Source of the DNA: VXNE01 sp965208745 | Lineage (GTDB): Bacteria; Pseudomonadota; Gammaproteobacteria; Pseudomonadales; Azotimanducaceae | Direction of reading: 5' to 3' | Length of the DNA: 64,000 nt | Assembly (NCBI GenBank): GCA_965208745.1 | Contig: CBDBPN010000003.1 | Coordinates: 1,116,001-1,180,000, forward strand | Part shown: piece after piece, positions 44,167-53,200 of the stretch | Numbering within the stretch: the first letter of the stretch is position 1 | Layout of the letters: every line of letters begins with the position of its first letter | The notes under the pieces: model-generated | What the model was told of the DNA's origin: nothing | Database searches by the model: none | The model's input: the letters and a program-made list of their open reading frames with translations, nothing else | Program-made: the position numbers and the translations under genes

Positions 44167-45312
44167 TCACGCCCCGCGCGGCAATGAGACCAGGCGGTCC
44201 CTGAGTTCGGCTGCTTCCTGGCCGTCCAGGATCCAGTCGCCGATCAGGACCAGTTGCTCCCAGTCCGTGACCTCCTCGATGAGCAGGCCGACGACTTCGC
44301 CGCTCTCAGGGCCGAATCGCCGCACCACCATCCGCCTCAGCAGCGCGCGTTCACGCACGATGGCCTCGGCAAGGCCCTCGGTGCGGCCCTCGACGAGTCC
44401 CTCGTTGCGGCCTTCGACAAGCCCCTCGTTGCGGCCCTCCAGTCGCCCCCTGGCAACCGCCTCGCGTTGCCACTCCTCGATCGTCTCGTCCAGCCTGGAC
44501 GTCAGTACCGACACGTCCTGCATCGCCAACAGCTCCTCCATGCCCGGCAGGGCCAGATTGTAGCGCTCGTCCAGCCGCCTCAGCCATCGCGCGACCGTAT
44601 CGCTCAGGTCGTCGTCGCCCAGGTTCCGCGCCGTCTCCCAAAGGGGCGCGACGAGGTCCGACCGGTCTCGCGCGAACTCTATCCCGATGATCATCGACAG
44701 CACGTTCCCGGGGATGTGCGGCCGGCCCTTATGCGCGCCGAAGTCGAGCGGCCAGTAGCCCCACGGGTAGAACGCCCCGATGTCCGCAGGAGCCTCCGGC
44801 GGCTCACCCAGGGCCGGTGGCAGGCTCACCAGCGCGCCCGCGGAGGTGGCGGCGGTCCACCGCGAACGCCCGTTGTGAAGCACGATGCACAGCACCGGGC
44901 AGGGTTCGCCTCGCCTGATCGCCTCCTGCGCCCGAAGTTCGCGCACCAGTTCGCCGCCCTGCTCCAGGAAGCGCAACGCCATCTGCCCATCCACCCGCGA
45001 CTGGAACTCCAGGTTCACCAGCAGGAAGGCCGGGTATCCGCGCGACCGCGCCGCCTCGCTGAACGAGACCCGCCAGACCTGATCGCCCCGACGCAGGTGA
45101 AACTCACGCGTCACCCACTCCATGGACACCTTTCGCAGGGTATCGAGATCCAGCGCGGCGACGAGCTCGCGCCGGAGCGGCCCGTGTGGCCGGACCAGAT
45201 AGCCCTGCAGCATGTCTCGGAGCGTGCGCCGATGGGAGCACAACGCCTTGTAGACCGGATCGAACGGGAACCGCGGCGTGGCGGATTTCGGCTCGACGGT
45301 GTCGTTCGCCAG
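44167..45312 (-). CDS. Rpn-family PD-(D/E)xK nuclease (transposase_31-like), start atypical
   Basis: A recombination-promoting nuclease-like protein. From TTG 45243 it would have 358 residues, but the family start 'ANDTV...PFDPVYKALCSHRRTLRDMLQGYL' lies upstream in the same frame, including the conserved Asp in 'FDPVYK'. The only plausible start there is CTG 45310-45312 ('LANDTVEP'), giving 381 residues. The core 'LLVNLEFQSRVDGQMALRFLEQ' has the conserved E-x-Q. The C-terminal helix carries a 10-residue repeat built from 'GRNEGLVEG' (three units). Rpn proteins act in RecA-independent DNA transfer in E. coli and belong to mobile-like families. A stop codon upstream at about 45346 limits the extension. 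Confidence 0.78.
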   Translation of the reverse strand: MANDTVEPKSATPRFPFDPVYKALCSHRRTLRDMLQGYLVRPHGPLRRELVAALDLDTLRKVSMEWVTREFHLRRGDQVWRVSFSEAARSRGYPAFLLVNLEFQSRVDGQMALRFLEQGGELVRELRAQEAIRRGEPCPVLCIVLHNGRSRWTAATSAGALVSLPPALGEPPEAPADIGAFYPWGYWPLDFGAHKGRPHIPGNVLSMIIGIEFARDRSDLVAPLWETARNLGDDDLSDTVARWLRRLDERYNLALPGMEELLAMQDVSVLTSRLDETIEEWQREAVARGRLEGRNEGLVEGRNEGLVEGRTEGLAEAIVRERALLRRMVVRRFGPESGEVVGLLIEEVTDWEQLVLIGDWILDGQEAAELRDRLVSLPRGA

Positions 45313-45435
45313 GGCGCCACGGTACTTGGGCCGCGCAGCACCGTTCTACGGCCAATCTCTCGTTCCCGTGTGGGACATGCGCCCGCGCGAGGTAGGCGAC
45401 GGGATTGCCCGGGCCGCCGGGTCGGACACAGGACG

Positions 45436-45786
45436 CTACAGAAGTTCCTCGACGTTCTCCGACGGCCGCCCGATGACGGCGCGGCCGCCCCGCACGGCGA
45501 TCGGGCGCTGCATGAGGCGAGGATGCTCGGCGAGCAGCTTCACGACCGCATCCACGGACGTGTAGTCGACCGCGTTCAGCCCCAGGGCCTTGAAATGCTT
45601 GTCCTTGCGGAGCAGGTCGCCCGGGGAGGCGTCCAGCATGCCCAGGATCTCCCGCAGGGCGTGCTCGTCCAGCGGGGTTTTGAGGTATTCCACGACATCG
45701 AACTCGACGTCTCGCTCGCGCAGGATATCCAACGCGCCGCGCGACTTGCCTCAGCCGGGGTTGTGGTAGAGGGTGATCCGGCCCAT
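45436..45786 (-). CDS. arsC: ArsC-type arsenate reductase with selenocysteine at the catalytic position
   Basis: From ATG 45786 the protein starts 'MGRITLYHNPG', then TGA at 45751-45753, then 'GKSRGALDILRERDVEFDVVEYL'. In ArsC/Spx proteins this reads N-P-x-C-x-K-S-R, so the TGA replaces exactly the catalytic cysteine, making residue 12 Sec. The rest continues without a stop through 'DLLRKDKHFKALGLN' to 'RPIAVRGGRAVIGRPSENVEELL', the canonical ArsC end; total 116 residues, normal for the family. The enzyme reduces arsenate, with glutaredoxin in the classic case. Ordinary calling would start it at an internal codon (45732) and lose the active site. A GGAG sequence lies just before the ATG. Confidence 0.87.
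45716..45744 (-). promoter_or_regulatory. Possible SECIS hairpin of the Sec-ArsC gene
   Basis: Six nt after the TGA, tcgcgc pairs with gcgcga (45716-45721), extended by gg/cc with a bulged T at 45722, closing a 12-nt loop with G at its second position. A bulged U and a loop G are features of bacterial SECIS. The loop is large and other GC-rich pairings compete, so this is tentative. Confidence 0.3.
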
Positions 45787-45820
45787 GGGTGGCTCCGCGA
45801 GTACGCTCCGCAGAGTATAG

Positions 45821-46150
45821 GGGCTCGCGCGGCGGGACGGAACGAAGTGACGTGCCGCGGCGCAAGGCACTATGCCCGGTGGGGGCTGGGGCCGGGCGCC
45901 GAGCGACAGCGGGGCGTTCGGCGGCGATAGGGGCTCGCGCGGCGGGACGGAACGAAGTGACGTGCCGCGGCGCAAGGCACTATGCCCGGTGGGGGCTGGG
46001 GCCGGGCGCCGAGCGACAGCGGGGCGTTCGGCGGCGATAGGGGCTCGCGCGGCGGGACGGAACGAAGTGACGTGCCGCGGCGCAAGGCACTATGCCCGGT
46101 GGGGGCTGGGGCCGGGCGCCGAGCGACAGCGGGGCGTTTGGCGGCGATAG
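45821..46150. repeat. Three tandem copies of a 110-bp unit
   Basis: The unit beginning gggctcgcgcggcgggacgg starts at 45821, 45931 and 46041 and ends each time in ...gcggcgatag. Copies are identical except for C to T at 46139 in the third and the flank joining the first. The unit is not a multiple of three, so open frames across it are chance. It fills the space between the arsC promoter side and the 3' end of the sulfatase gene; I see no gene in it. Recent amplification or an assembly collapse/expansion is likely. Confidence 0.9.
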
Positions 46151-46170
46151 GGGTGCCGCGGCACGCAAGG

Positions 46171-47490
46171 TCAGTCCGGATAGACTTCGCGGAGCGCCTG
46201 CCCCAACACCGCGTGCGCGGTCGCAGGCGGCCCGGACAGCGCGTCCACGGCCAGCGGCACCGCCTCGGCAACATCGGTCTCGATGTCGAAGAAGCGCCCG
46301 TCCCCGTAGAGCTTGAAACGCCGGTCGCGGATGTAGGTGACTTCGGGGATCCCCGGGAAACGCGGTCGATAGTCGGTGAACACCCACTCCCGGACGCCCT
46401 GCCCCGCGCCCGTCAGGACCGGCACGAAACTCCGGCCGTCAAGGATCCGGTCGTCCGGGACGGCCGCCCCCGTCACCTCGGCGAGCGAGGGCAGGAAGTC
46501 CGTGAAGTCGACCAGCGCATCGGACACGCGTCCCGCCTGGATCGTGCCCGGCCAGGACGCGAGCAGCGGCACGCGGGTCCCGCCGTCGGTCGGGCGGCTC
46601 TTCTCCCCCGGCACGCGCGTGCCGTCGGCGAGTTCGCTCTCGATGCCAAACGGCGTCCCGTTGTCGCCGGTAAGCAGCACCAGCGTCTCCTCCCGGACGC
46701 CCTGCGCATCGAGGGTCTTCACGATGCGCCCGACGATCCGGTCGACGTAGGCGACCATGGCCGGGAAGTGCGTTGGGTCGTTGGCATGGCGATCGCCCCG
46801 CCAACCCGCGCTGTCCGGGGTCGGCACGAAGGGAGCGTGCACCAGCACCATGGAGTAGTACACGAGGAACGGTTGTCCCGGCCGTTCGGCGACCTGCCGT
46901 TCGAGGGCGTCCACGACGAAGTCGGCAAGCAGGTCCGGCCCGTACGCCCCGGCGTGGGTCTCGGCTTCCGCCCCGGTACCGGTCAGCACCGGATCGGCAT
47001 AGCGGCCGCCCTTGGCGCCGAGGTACCACAGCAGGTACTCGTCGAAGCCGGCGTCCGTCGGCGTCTGGCCCTGCCGCGGGCAGCAGGGACCGTCCGGGTC
47101 CCAGATCAGCGTGTGTCCCCAGAGCTGCCACTTGCCGGCCACGTAGGTCGCGTACCCCGCGTCCCTGAGCACGTTTCCGAACGTGACCTCGCCCCTCGGC
47201 AGCACGCCCCATTCCGTGTAGTTGCGGTGGGTGTACCGCCCGGTCATGAGTTGCAGGCGGGACGGCGCGCAGAGCGGCGTCGCGTAGGCATGCGCGAATC
47301 GCACGCCGGAGGCGGCAAGCCGGTCCAGCGCGGGCGTCTCGTAGCTGACGCCGCCGTACGCCCCGAGGGCCTCGTAGCCCAGGTCGTCCACCAGGATCAG
47401 CACGACGTTCGGACGGGCTGGCGCCGCTTGGGCCACAATACCGGCGAGGATGACCACCACCGCGCACCACAGGCGTCCGTATCCGGCCAT
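46171..47490 (-). CDS. Arylsulfatase-type sulfatase, secreted
   Basis: A 439-residue type I sulfatase. The signal peptide ends near 'GIVAQAAPARPN'. 'NVVLILVDDLGYEALGAYG' is the metal-binding start; Cys74 in 'ATPLCAPSRLQLMTGRYTHRNY' is the formylglycine precursor; 'VAGKWQLWGHT' replaces the usual 'GKWHLG', with Lys kept and His changed to Gln. 'LVLLTGDNGTPFG' completes the metal site. The His-to-Gln change may alter substrate or activity. The C-terminal 'FDIETDVAEAVPL' is common to arylsulfatase A-like enzymes. It is not closely similar to the sulfatase at 39.8 kb. Confidence 0.9.
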   Translation of the reverse strand: MAGYGRLWCAVVVILAGIVAQAAPARPNVVLILVDDLGYEALGAYGGVSYETPALDRLAASGVRFAHAYATPLCAPSRLQLMTGRYTHRNYTEWGVLPRGEVTFGNVLRDAGYATYVAGKWQLWGHTLIWDPDGPCCPRQGQTPTDAGFDEYLLWYLGAKGGRYADPVLTGTGAEAETHAGAYGPDLLADFVVDALERQVAERPGQPFLVYYSMVLVHAPFVPTPDSAGWRGDRHANDPTHFPAMVAYVDRIVGRIVKTLDAQGVREETLVLLTGDNGTPFGIESELADGTRVPGEKSRPTDGGTRVPLLASWPGTIQAGRVSDALVDFTDFLPSLAEVTGAAVPDDRILDGRSFVPVLTGAGQGVREWVFTDYRPRFPGIPEVTYIRDRRFKLYGDGRFFDIETDVAEAVPLAVDALSGPPATAHAVLGQALREVYPD

Positions 47491-47574
47491 GTCCGCTCTC
47501 CTCCCGCCAGGGGGCCTGCTCTACACCCGGCGCCCGTCACCCGTCAAGCGGCCCGGCCCGTGCCTCGAACCCGC

Positions 47575-50500
47575 ATGAGCGCGCTCGCCGCCTTTCATCC
47601 CGGCATCGCCGCCTGGTTCGGCGACCGCTTCCCCGCGCCCACGGACGTGCAGGAACGGAGCTGGCCGCGCATCGCGGCCGGGGAGCACCTCGTAATCACC
47701 GCGCCCACCGGCAGCGGGAAGACCCTCACCGCGTTCCTCTGGGCGCTGAACGCGTTCGCGTCGGGCGCCTCCGAGCCGGGCGCCACCCGCGTCCTCTACA
47801 TCTCGCCACTCAAGGCGCTGAACAACGACATCCGGCGCAACCTCATCGAACCGCTCGGCCAGCTCCGCGAAGCGTTCCTCGCGCGCGGCGAAACCTTCCC
47901 GAACCTGCGCGTGCAGACGCGCAGCGGCGACACCGAGCAGTCCGACCGCCAGCGGATGCTGCGGCGGCCCCCGGAGATCCTGATCACGACGCCCGAGAGC
48001 CTGACCCTGCTGCTGACCACGGTGCGCGGACGCCACGCCCTGTCGACGGTCGAAACCGTGATCGTCGACGAGATCCACTCCATCGTGGAGAACCGGCGCG
48101 GCGTAGTGCTGATGACAGGGCTCGAGCGTCTGGTCGAGATCGCGGGAGAGGTCCAGCGCGTCGCGCTGTCCGCCACGGTGCGTCCCCTCGAAGCCGTCGC
48201 GGCCTACGTCGGCGGTCGGGATGTACGCGACCGTCCGCGGCCGGTGGGCGTCGTCGAGTCCACGGCCGAGAAAAGCATCGAGCTGGCCGTACGGTTTCCG
48301 GAGGCGGCCCGCATCGCCGCCGATAACGGCCAGAAGGTCTGGGAACCGCTGTCGGACAGCTTCAAGGACGTGATCGACGCCAACCGGTCCACGCTCTTCT
48401 TCACCAACAGCCGCCGCATGGCGGAGAAGATCACCGCGAAGCTGAACGACGACACGGTGGCGCCCCTCGCCTACGCGCACCACGGGTCCCTCGCGCGGGA
48501 GATCCGCTCGGAGGTGGAGCGACGCCTGAAGGACGGCGAGTTGAAGGCCATCGTCGCCACCAATTCACTCGAGATGGGTATCGACATCGGCGATCTCGAC
48601 CAGGTGGTGCTGATCCAGTCGCCGCCCTCGATCGCCTCGGCGTTGCAGCGCGTCGGCCGCGCCGGACACCGCGTCGGGGACGTCAGCCGTGGACTCCTGT
48701 TCCCCACCCACGCGCACGATTTCCTCGACGCGGCGGTCGTGGCGCACGCGATGGCGGCGCGCGACATCGAGCCGCTGCGTCCCATGGAGAACCCCCTCGA
48801 CGCGCTCGCCCAGATCCTCGTCTCCACCGTCGCCTCCGAGACCCGCAACGCGGATGACCTGTACCGGATGGTGCGCCGCGCGGCGCCGTACGCCACCCTG
48901 CCGCGGGAGCAGTTCGACCTGGTGGTCGAGATGCTCGCCGGACGTTATGCGGGCGTGCGCGTGCGGGACCTGCAGCCGCGGATCGTACTGGACCGCGTCC
49001 AGAACACCCTGAAGGCCCGCAAGGGGGCCGTCTTCGCGCTCTACGCCGCCGGCGGCACGATCCCCGACCGCGGCTACTTCCAGTTGCGCCATGCGGACTC
49101 TGGCGCGGCGATCGGCGAACTCGACGAGGAGTTCGTCTGGGAAGCGACGGTCGGCGAGACGTTCACCCTCGGCACCCAGAACTGGCAGATACACCGCATC
49201 ACGCACAACGACGTGCTGGTGAAGACCGCGCGCCCCACGGCCACCGCGCCGCCCTTCTGGCGGGCCGAGAACATCCACCGGAGTTTCCACTTCGCGCAGC
49301 GGATCGGGGAGTTCCTGGCCTTCGCGGACGAGCGGCTCGCCACGCGGCGCCGCGCGGAACTCAGGGCCCACGTCCGGTCCCGCCTGGGATTCGACGAGAC
49401 CGCCGCCGAGGAACTGGTGGACTTCCTGGAGCGGCAGCGCACGGTCACCGAGCGCGAGCTGCCGCACTGCCGGCACGTCCTGGTCGAACATGTCCGTTCC
49501 GGTCCCGGCGGGTACAGCGGCCCCGACCGCGAACAGCAGGTCGTGCTGCACACGTCCTGGGGCGGCCGCGTGAACCGGCCCATCGCGCTGGCGCTGGCCG
49601 CCGCGTGGCGCGAGCGCTTCGACAGCGAGGCGGAGATCCACGCGGACAACTACGCGATCGCCGTCCAGATCAAGGACAACGTCGATCCCGGCATTTTCCT
49701 GTCCCTCGTCACGCCGGCCAACTTCGAGGGACTGCTGCGCCGGTCCCTGGAAGACAGCGGTTTCTTCGGGGCGCGCTTCCGCGAGTGCGCCGGCCGCGCA
49801 CTGCTTCTGACCCGCCAGCGCTTCCGCCAACGCATGCCCCTGTGGATGGCGCGGCTGCAGGCGAAGAAGCTCATGACCGCGGTGTCGAAGCTCGAGGACT
49901 TCCCCGTCCTCCTCGAGACCTGGCGGACCTGCCTGCGGGACGAGTTCGACCTGCCGGCGACGGTCCAGGTGCTGGCGGACCTCGAGTCCGGCGCGATCGC
50001 GTGGTCGCTCGCGACCGTGTCGGTGCCGAGTCCCTTCGCGTCCGTCATCACCTTCAACCAGATCGGCCGCTACATGTACGCGGACGACACCCCCGAGCGC
50101 CAGGGCCGTTCCTCGCTGTCGGACGACCTGATCCGCCAGGCGGTCTACGACCGCAACCTGCGGCCGCGCATCGACCCCGCGGTGGTCGCGGAGTTCGAAG
50201 CCAAGATGCAGCGTCTCGCCGACGGTTATGCGCCGCGGGACGACGAGGAACTGGCGGAGTGGGTCAAGGAGCGGGTGCTGATCCCGGCGGCGGAGTTCGC
50301 CGTTCTGCTCGAGACGACCGGTCTCGACCGGCCCGCCGCGGTGGGGCAACTCACGAACGGCGCCCGCGCGTGGTTCGCGCATGCGGAGAACCTCGCGCAC
50401 CTGGAGCACACCCTACTCCCGGGCGCCTCGACGTCGGACAGCCGCGCATTCGAGGACTCGCGCGACGGCGGGCAGCTCTTTGCCGAGTTCGCCCGCTTCT

Positions 50501-51897
50501 ACGGTCCGCTGACGCTGGACGAGTGGGTCGACCGCTTCCCCCTGCCGCGTAACGAGCTCTCGGAGGTCCTCGCGGCCCTGATCGACGGTGACGACTTCGT
50601 CCAGGGACCGTTGCTCGCGGACGACGACGCGGAACGCTTCTGTGACGCCGAGAACCTCGAGATCCTCATCCGGTTCCAGCGCGCCGCCAATCGGCCGTAC
50701 TTCGAACCCCGACCGGCGACCGCGCTGCCCGGCTTCCTGGCGGCCTGGCACCGCGTCGGGGCGGAGGCCTCCGAGCGGGGCGTGCTCGACGCGGTGGACC
50801 GCCTGCGCGGCTTCGCCGCACCGCTTTCGTTCTGGCTGGGGGAAGCATGGCGGAGCCGGCTCCAGGGTTTCTCCCCGGAACTGCTCACGGCTGCCTGCGC
50901 GAACCAGGGACTGACGTGGCGCGGCGTCGGCCGCGAACTCGTCACCTTCGGCTTCGAGGACGAGATCGAGGCCCTGACCCCGGCGGTCGAGGAGGCCCCG
51001 GACCTCGATGCCCTGTTCGCCGATCCCTCCGCGCGCTACACCTTCGTGCAACTCATGGATGCCGCGGCACGGGACGCGGAGAGTTTCAATGCGCTGTTCT
51101 GGGACGCAGTCTGGGCGGGACGCATCGCCGCGGACGATCCCCGCCCGCTCAGCACCGGGCTAGCGCGCCGGTTCAGGCTTGCACCTGACGCGGCCCGGCC
51201 GAGCGCCGACCGCCGGCGAGTCCGGGCCCGCGCCCGCCAGGCTGCCGTCGGATGGCCCGGCAACTGGTTCCTGGCGTCCCGTTCCGACGCACCGCAGGAC
51301 GCGCTGTCACGCCTGGAAGCGGCCAAGGACCGCTGCCGCGTCCTGCTCGACCGTTACGGCATCGTCTGTCGCGAACTGGCCAACCGGGAAGCCGACGCGT
51401 TTCGGTGGGCTGCGGTGTTCCCCGCCCTGCGCGTGATGGAGCTCTCCGGAGAAGTCGCGGCCGGCCTCTTCTTCGAGGACCTTTCCGGGCCGCAGTTCGC
51501 GTTGCCCGTCGCCGTACGCCAGCTCGAACGGCTGGACGCGACCCGCTCCACGTTTCTCGTCGCGGCGACCGATCCCATCGCGCCCACCGGGCTCGGCCTC
51601 GACTGGGACGCGTTGCCGCAGCGCCGGCAGGGCAACCACCTGGGCTTCCATGCCGGGGCGCTCGCTTTCGTCGCCGAGAACCGGGGCAAGCGCCTGCGTT
51701 TCGTACTCGACCCCGACGATCCCGCCCTAGACGTGCTGTTGCGCGAGTTCGCCGAAGTCGCCAGCGCCGACCGGCGCTGGGCCATCGAAACCGTCAACGA
51801 CCTGCCAGCGAAGGAGAGTCCCTACCTGACGACCCTCGAGCGGAACCTCAGGCTGGTCCGCGATCATCGTGGCGTCTATGTCGAGCGGCGCGTGTGA
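47575..51897 (+). CDS. lhr: Lhr-like DEAD/DEAH-box helicase
   Basis: A 1,440-residue superfamily 2 helicase read from ATG 47575. Q-motif region 'FPAPTDVQERSWP', Walker A 'TAPTGSGKTLTAF' (residues ~42-54), DEIH box 'VIVDEIHSIVEN', motif III 'ALSATVRPLE', then 'FTNSRRMAEKI', 'ATNSLEMGIDIGDLDQV' and 'ALQRVGRAGHRVGD'. After the two RecA folds comes a winged-helix and the long Lhr C-terminal region. Lhr proteins unwind DNA-RNA hybrids and act in DNA repair; the full-length form here is typical. The frame upstream to 45982 runs through repeats and the opposite sulfatase and is not coding. The downstream amidohydrolase overlaps its stop. Confidence 0.9.
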   Translation: MSALAAFHPGIAAWFGDRFPAPTDVQERSWPRIAAGEHLVITAPTGSGKTLTAFLWALNAFASGASEPGATRVLYISPLKALNNDIRRNLIEPLGQLREAFLARGETFPNLRVQTRSGDTEQSDRQRMLRRPPEILITTPESLTLLLTTVRGRHALSTVETVIVDEIHSIVENRRGVVLMTGLERLVEIAGEVQRVALSATVRPLEAVAAYVGGRDVRDRPRPVGVVESTAEKSIELAVRFPEAARIAADNGQKVWEPLSDSFKDVIDANRSTLFFTNSRRMAEKITAKLNDDTVAPLAYAHHGSLAREIRSEVERRLKDGELKAIVATNSLEMGIDIGDLDQVVLIQSPPSIASALQRVGRAGHRVGDVSRGLLFPTHAHDFLDAAVVAHAMAARDIEPLRPMENPLDALAQILVSTVASETRNADDLYRMVRRAAPYATLPREQFDLVVEMLAGRYAGVRVRDLQPRIVLDRVQNTLKARKGAVFALYAAGGTIPDRGYFQLRHADSGAAIGELDEEFVWEATVGETFTLGTQNWQIHRITHNDVLVKTARPTATAPPFWRAENIHRSFHFAQRIGEFLAFADERLATRRRAELRAHVRSRLGFDETAAEELVDFLERQRTVTERELPHCRHVLVEHVRSGPGGYSGPDREQQVVLHTSWGGRVNRPIALALAAAWRERFDSEAEIHADNYAIAVQIKDNVDPGIFLSLVTPANFEGLLRRSLEDSGFFGARFRECAGRALLLTRQRFRQRMPLWMARLQAKKLMTAVSKLEDFPVLLETWRTCLRDEFDLPATVQVLADLESGAIAWSLATVSVPSPFASVITFNQIGRYMYADDTPERQGRSSLSDDLIRQAVYDRNLRPRIDPAVVAEFEAKMQRLADGYAPRDDEELAEWVKERVLIPAAEFAVLLETTGLDRPAAVGQLTNGARAWFAHAENLAHLEHTLLPGASTSDSRAFEDSRDGGQLFAEFARFYGPLTLDEWVDRFPLPRNELSEVLAALIDGDDFVQGPLLADDDAERFCDAENLEILIRFQRAANRPYFEPRPATALPGFLAAWHRVGAEASERGVLDAVDRLRGFAAPLSFWLGEAWRSRLQGFSPELLTAACANQGLTWRGVGRELVTFGFEDEIEALTPAVEEAPDLDALFADPSARYTFVQLMDAAARDAESFNALFWDAVWAGRIAADDPRPLSTGLARRFRLAPDAARPSADRRRVRARARQAAVGWPGNWFLASRSDAPQDALSRLEAAKDRCRVLLDRYGIVCRELANREADAFRWAAVFPALRVMELSGEVAAGLFFEDLSGPQFALPVAVRQLERLDATRSTFLVAATDPIAPTGLGLDWDALPQRRQGNHLGFHAGALAFVAENRGKRLRFVLDPDDPALDVLLREFAEVASADRRWAIETVNDLPAKESPYLTTLERNLRLVRDHRGVYVERRV

Positions 51898-53012
51898 GCG
51901 AACGCTCGGCGCCGTCTCGGGGCAGGACGGCCGTGGCACGCGTGGTCCTGGCGCTGACCTGCGCCCTACGCACCGCGGCGGGTGACGTCGCCGCGCCCAC
52001 CGACGGCTTCGTGGACATCCACGCGCACGCGGCCGGGATCGGCGCCGGCGACAGCGGCGTCTTCATCGGCCGCGCGATGCGCGACAGCTTCCGCTTCCCC
52101 ATCTACCTGCGCGCTTTCGGCGTCACGCGCGAGGCCCTCGCCCGGGACGGTGACGGCCTGGTCATCGACCGCATCGCCGCCCATGTCGCGGCGTCCGAGC
52201 GCGTGTCCAGAGCGGTCGTACTGGCCCTGGACGGCGTCATCGGCCACGACGGCGACATCGACTGGAACGCCACCCAGGTCTACGTCCCGAACGACTTTGT
52301 CGCGCGCGAGACGGCGCGGCACGCGACCCTCTGCTTCGGCGCCAGCGTCAATCCGCACCGCCGCGACGCGCGCGAGCGGCTCGCCCAGGTGCACGAGGAC
52401 GGCGCCGTGCTGCTCAAGTGGATCCCCAACATCATGGGCATCGACCCGGCCGACGAGACGATCCGTCCGTTCTACCGGCAGCTCGTCGAGCTCGGCCTGC
52501 CGCTCCTGACCCACGCGGGCCGGGAGCGCTCGTTCGCCAGCGCCGTCGACGCCTACGGCGACCCCCTGCGCCTGGAACTCCCGTTGTCGATGGGCGTCAC
52601 CGTGATCGCGGCGCACATTGCCACCACCGGGAAGGCGACCACCGGGGAGAACGCCGGCGAGGACAACTTCGAGCGCATCCTGCCGCTGTTCGAGGCGTAC
52701 CCGAACCTCTACGCCGACATCTCGAGCCTGACGCAGATCAACAAGCTCGGCCACCTCGCCCGCGCGCTCAGGGTGCCCGGTCTCCCCGAGCGCCTCGTCT
52801 ACGGCACGGACTGGCCGCTGCAGTTTTTCCCGCTCGTGTCGCCCTACTACCACCTGAACCACATCGGCTTCGCCGAAGCCCGCTCGGCGGCGGCGCTCGA
52901 CAACCCGTGGGACCGGGACATCGCCCTGAAGGAAGCGCTCCACGTGCCGGGGCACGTGTTTGCACGGGGTGCGGAGTTGCTGCCGATGGAGCGCTGTTTG
53001 ACTCAGGGATGA
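51894..53012 (+). CDS. Amidohydrolase-family protein, probably exported
   Basis: A 372-residue amidohydrolase_2-type protein starting at GTG 51894, which overlaps the helicase stop. A weakly hydrophobic N-terminus ('VARVVLALTCALRTAAGDVAAP') may be a signal peptide. 'GFVDIHAHAAGIGAGDSG' carries the metal pair His-x-His; further His are in 'LPLLTHAGRE' and 'VTVIAAHIATTG', and Asp in 'RLVYGTDWPLQFF'. This is the set for a metal-dependent hydrolase or decarboxylase of the TIM-barrel class. Substrate unknown. The four-base overlap (GTGA) with lhr means coupled translation, though no link in function is evident. Confidence 0.85.
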   Translation: MSERSAPSRGRTAVARVVLALTCALRTAAGDVAAPTDGFVDIHAHAAGIGAGDSGVFIGRAMRDSFRFPIYLRAFGVTREALARDGDGLVIDRIAAHVAASERVSRAVVLALDGVIGHDGDIDWNATQVYVPNDFVARETARHATLCFGASVNPHRRDARERLAQVHEDGAVLLKWIPNIMGIDPADETIRPFYRQLVELGLPLLTHAGRERSFASAVDAYGDPLRLELPLSMGVTVIAAHIATTGKATTGENAGEDNFERILPLFEAYPNLYADISSLTQINKLGHLARALRVPGLPERLVYGTDWPLQFFPLVSPYYHLNHIGFAEARSAAALDNPWDRDIALKEALHVPGHVFARGAELLPMERCLTQG

Positions 53013-53145
53013 GGCAGGCCAGCCGTCAGGGCCGAGCAGCCGCGCCGCATCGCCACGAGGTCGTGGCGGGCGAGGTCCCCGCATTCGAGGCGAGCCTCGA
53101 TATCCCGTCCCCACAGCATCGGCATTATCACCAAAACTGTACTTT

Positions 53146-53184
53146 ACTCATGAGTGATTTAGAGTTAACGTGATTTAAGTCACG
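53146..53184. promoter_or_regulatory. AT-rich promoter region with two palindromes
   Basis: actcatgagt (53146-53155) and cgtga-tttaag-tcacg (53169-53184) lie in an AT-rich block that contrasts with the rest of the sequence and ends 17 bp before the ATPase start. Operator or promoter function is inferred. It resembles the palindrome before the ATPase at 28.9 kb in place but not in sequence. Confidence 0.45.
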
Positions 53185-53200
53185 CCCCTGGAAGCGGTCG

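Noticed and set aside
45821..46150. CRISPR-like array
   Set aside because: The 110-bp units are contiguous with no unique spacers and there are no cas genes; it is a tandem repeat.
45982..47574. Long 5' extension of the Lhr helicase frame
   Set aside because: It runs through the tandem repeats and antisense to a convincing sulfatase gene; helicase homology begins at ATG 47575.
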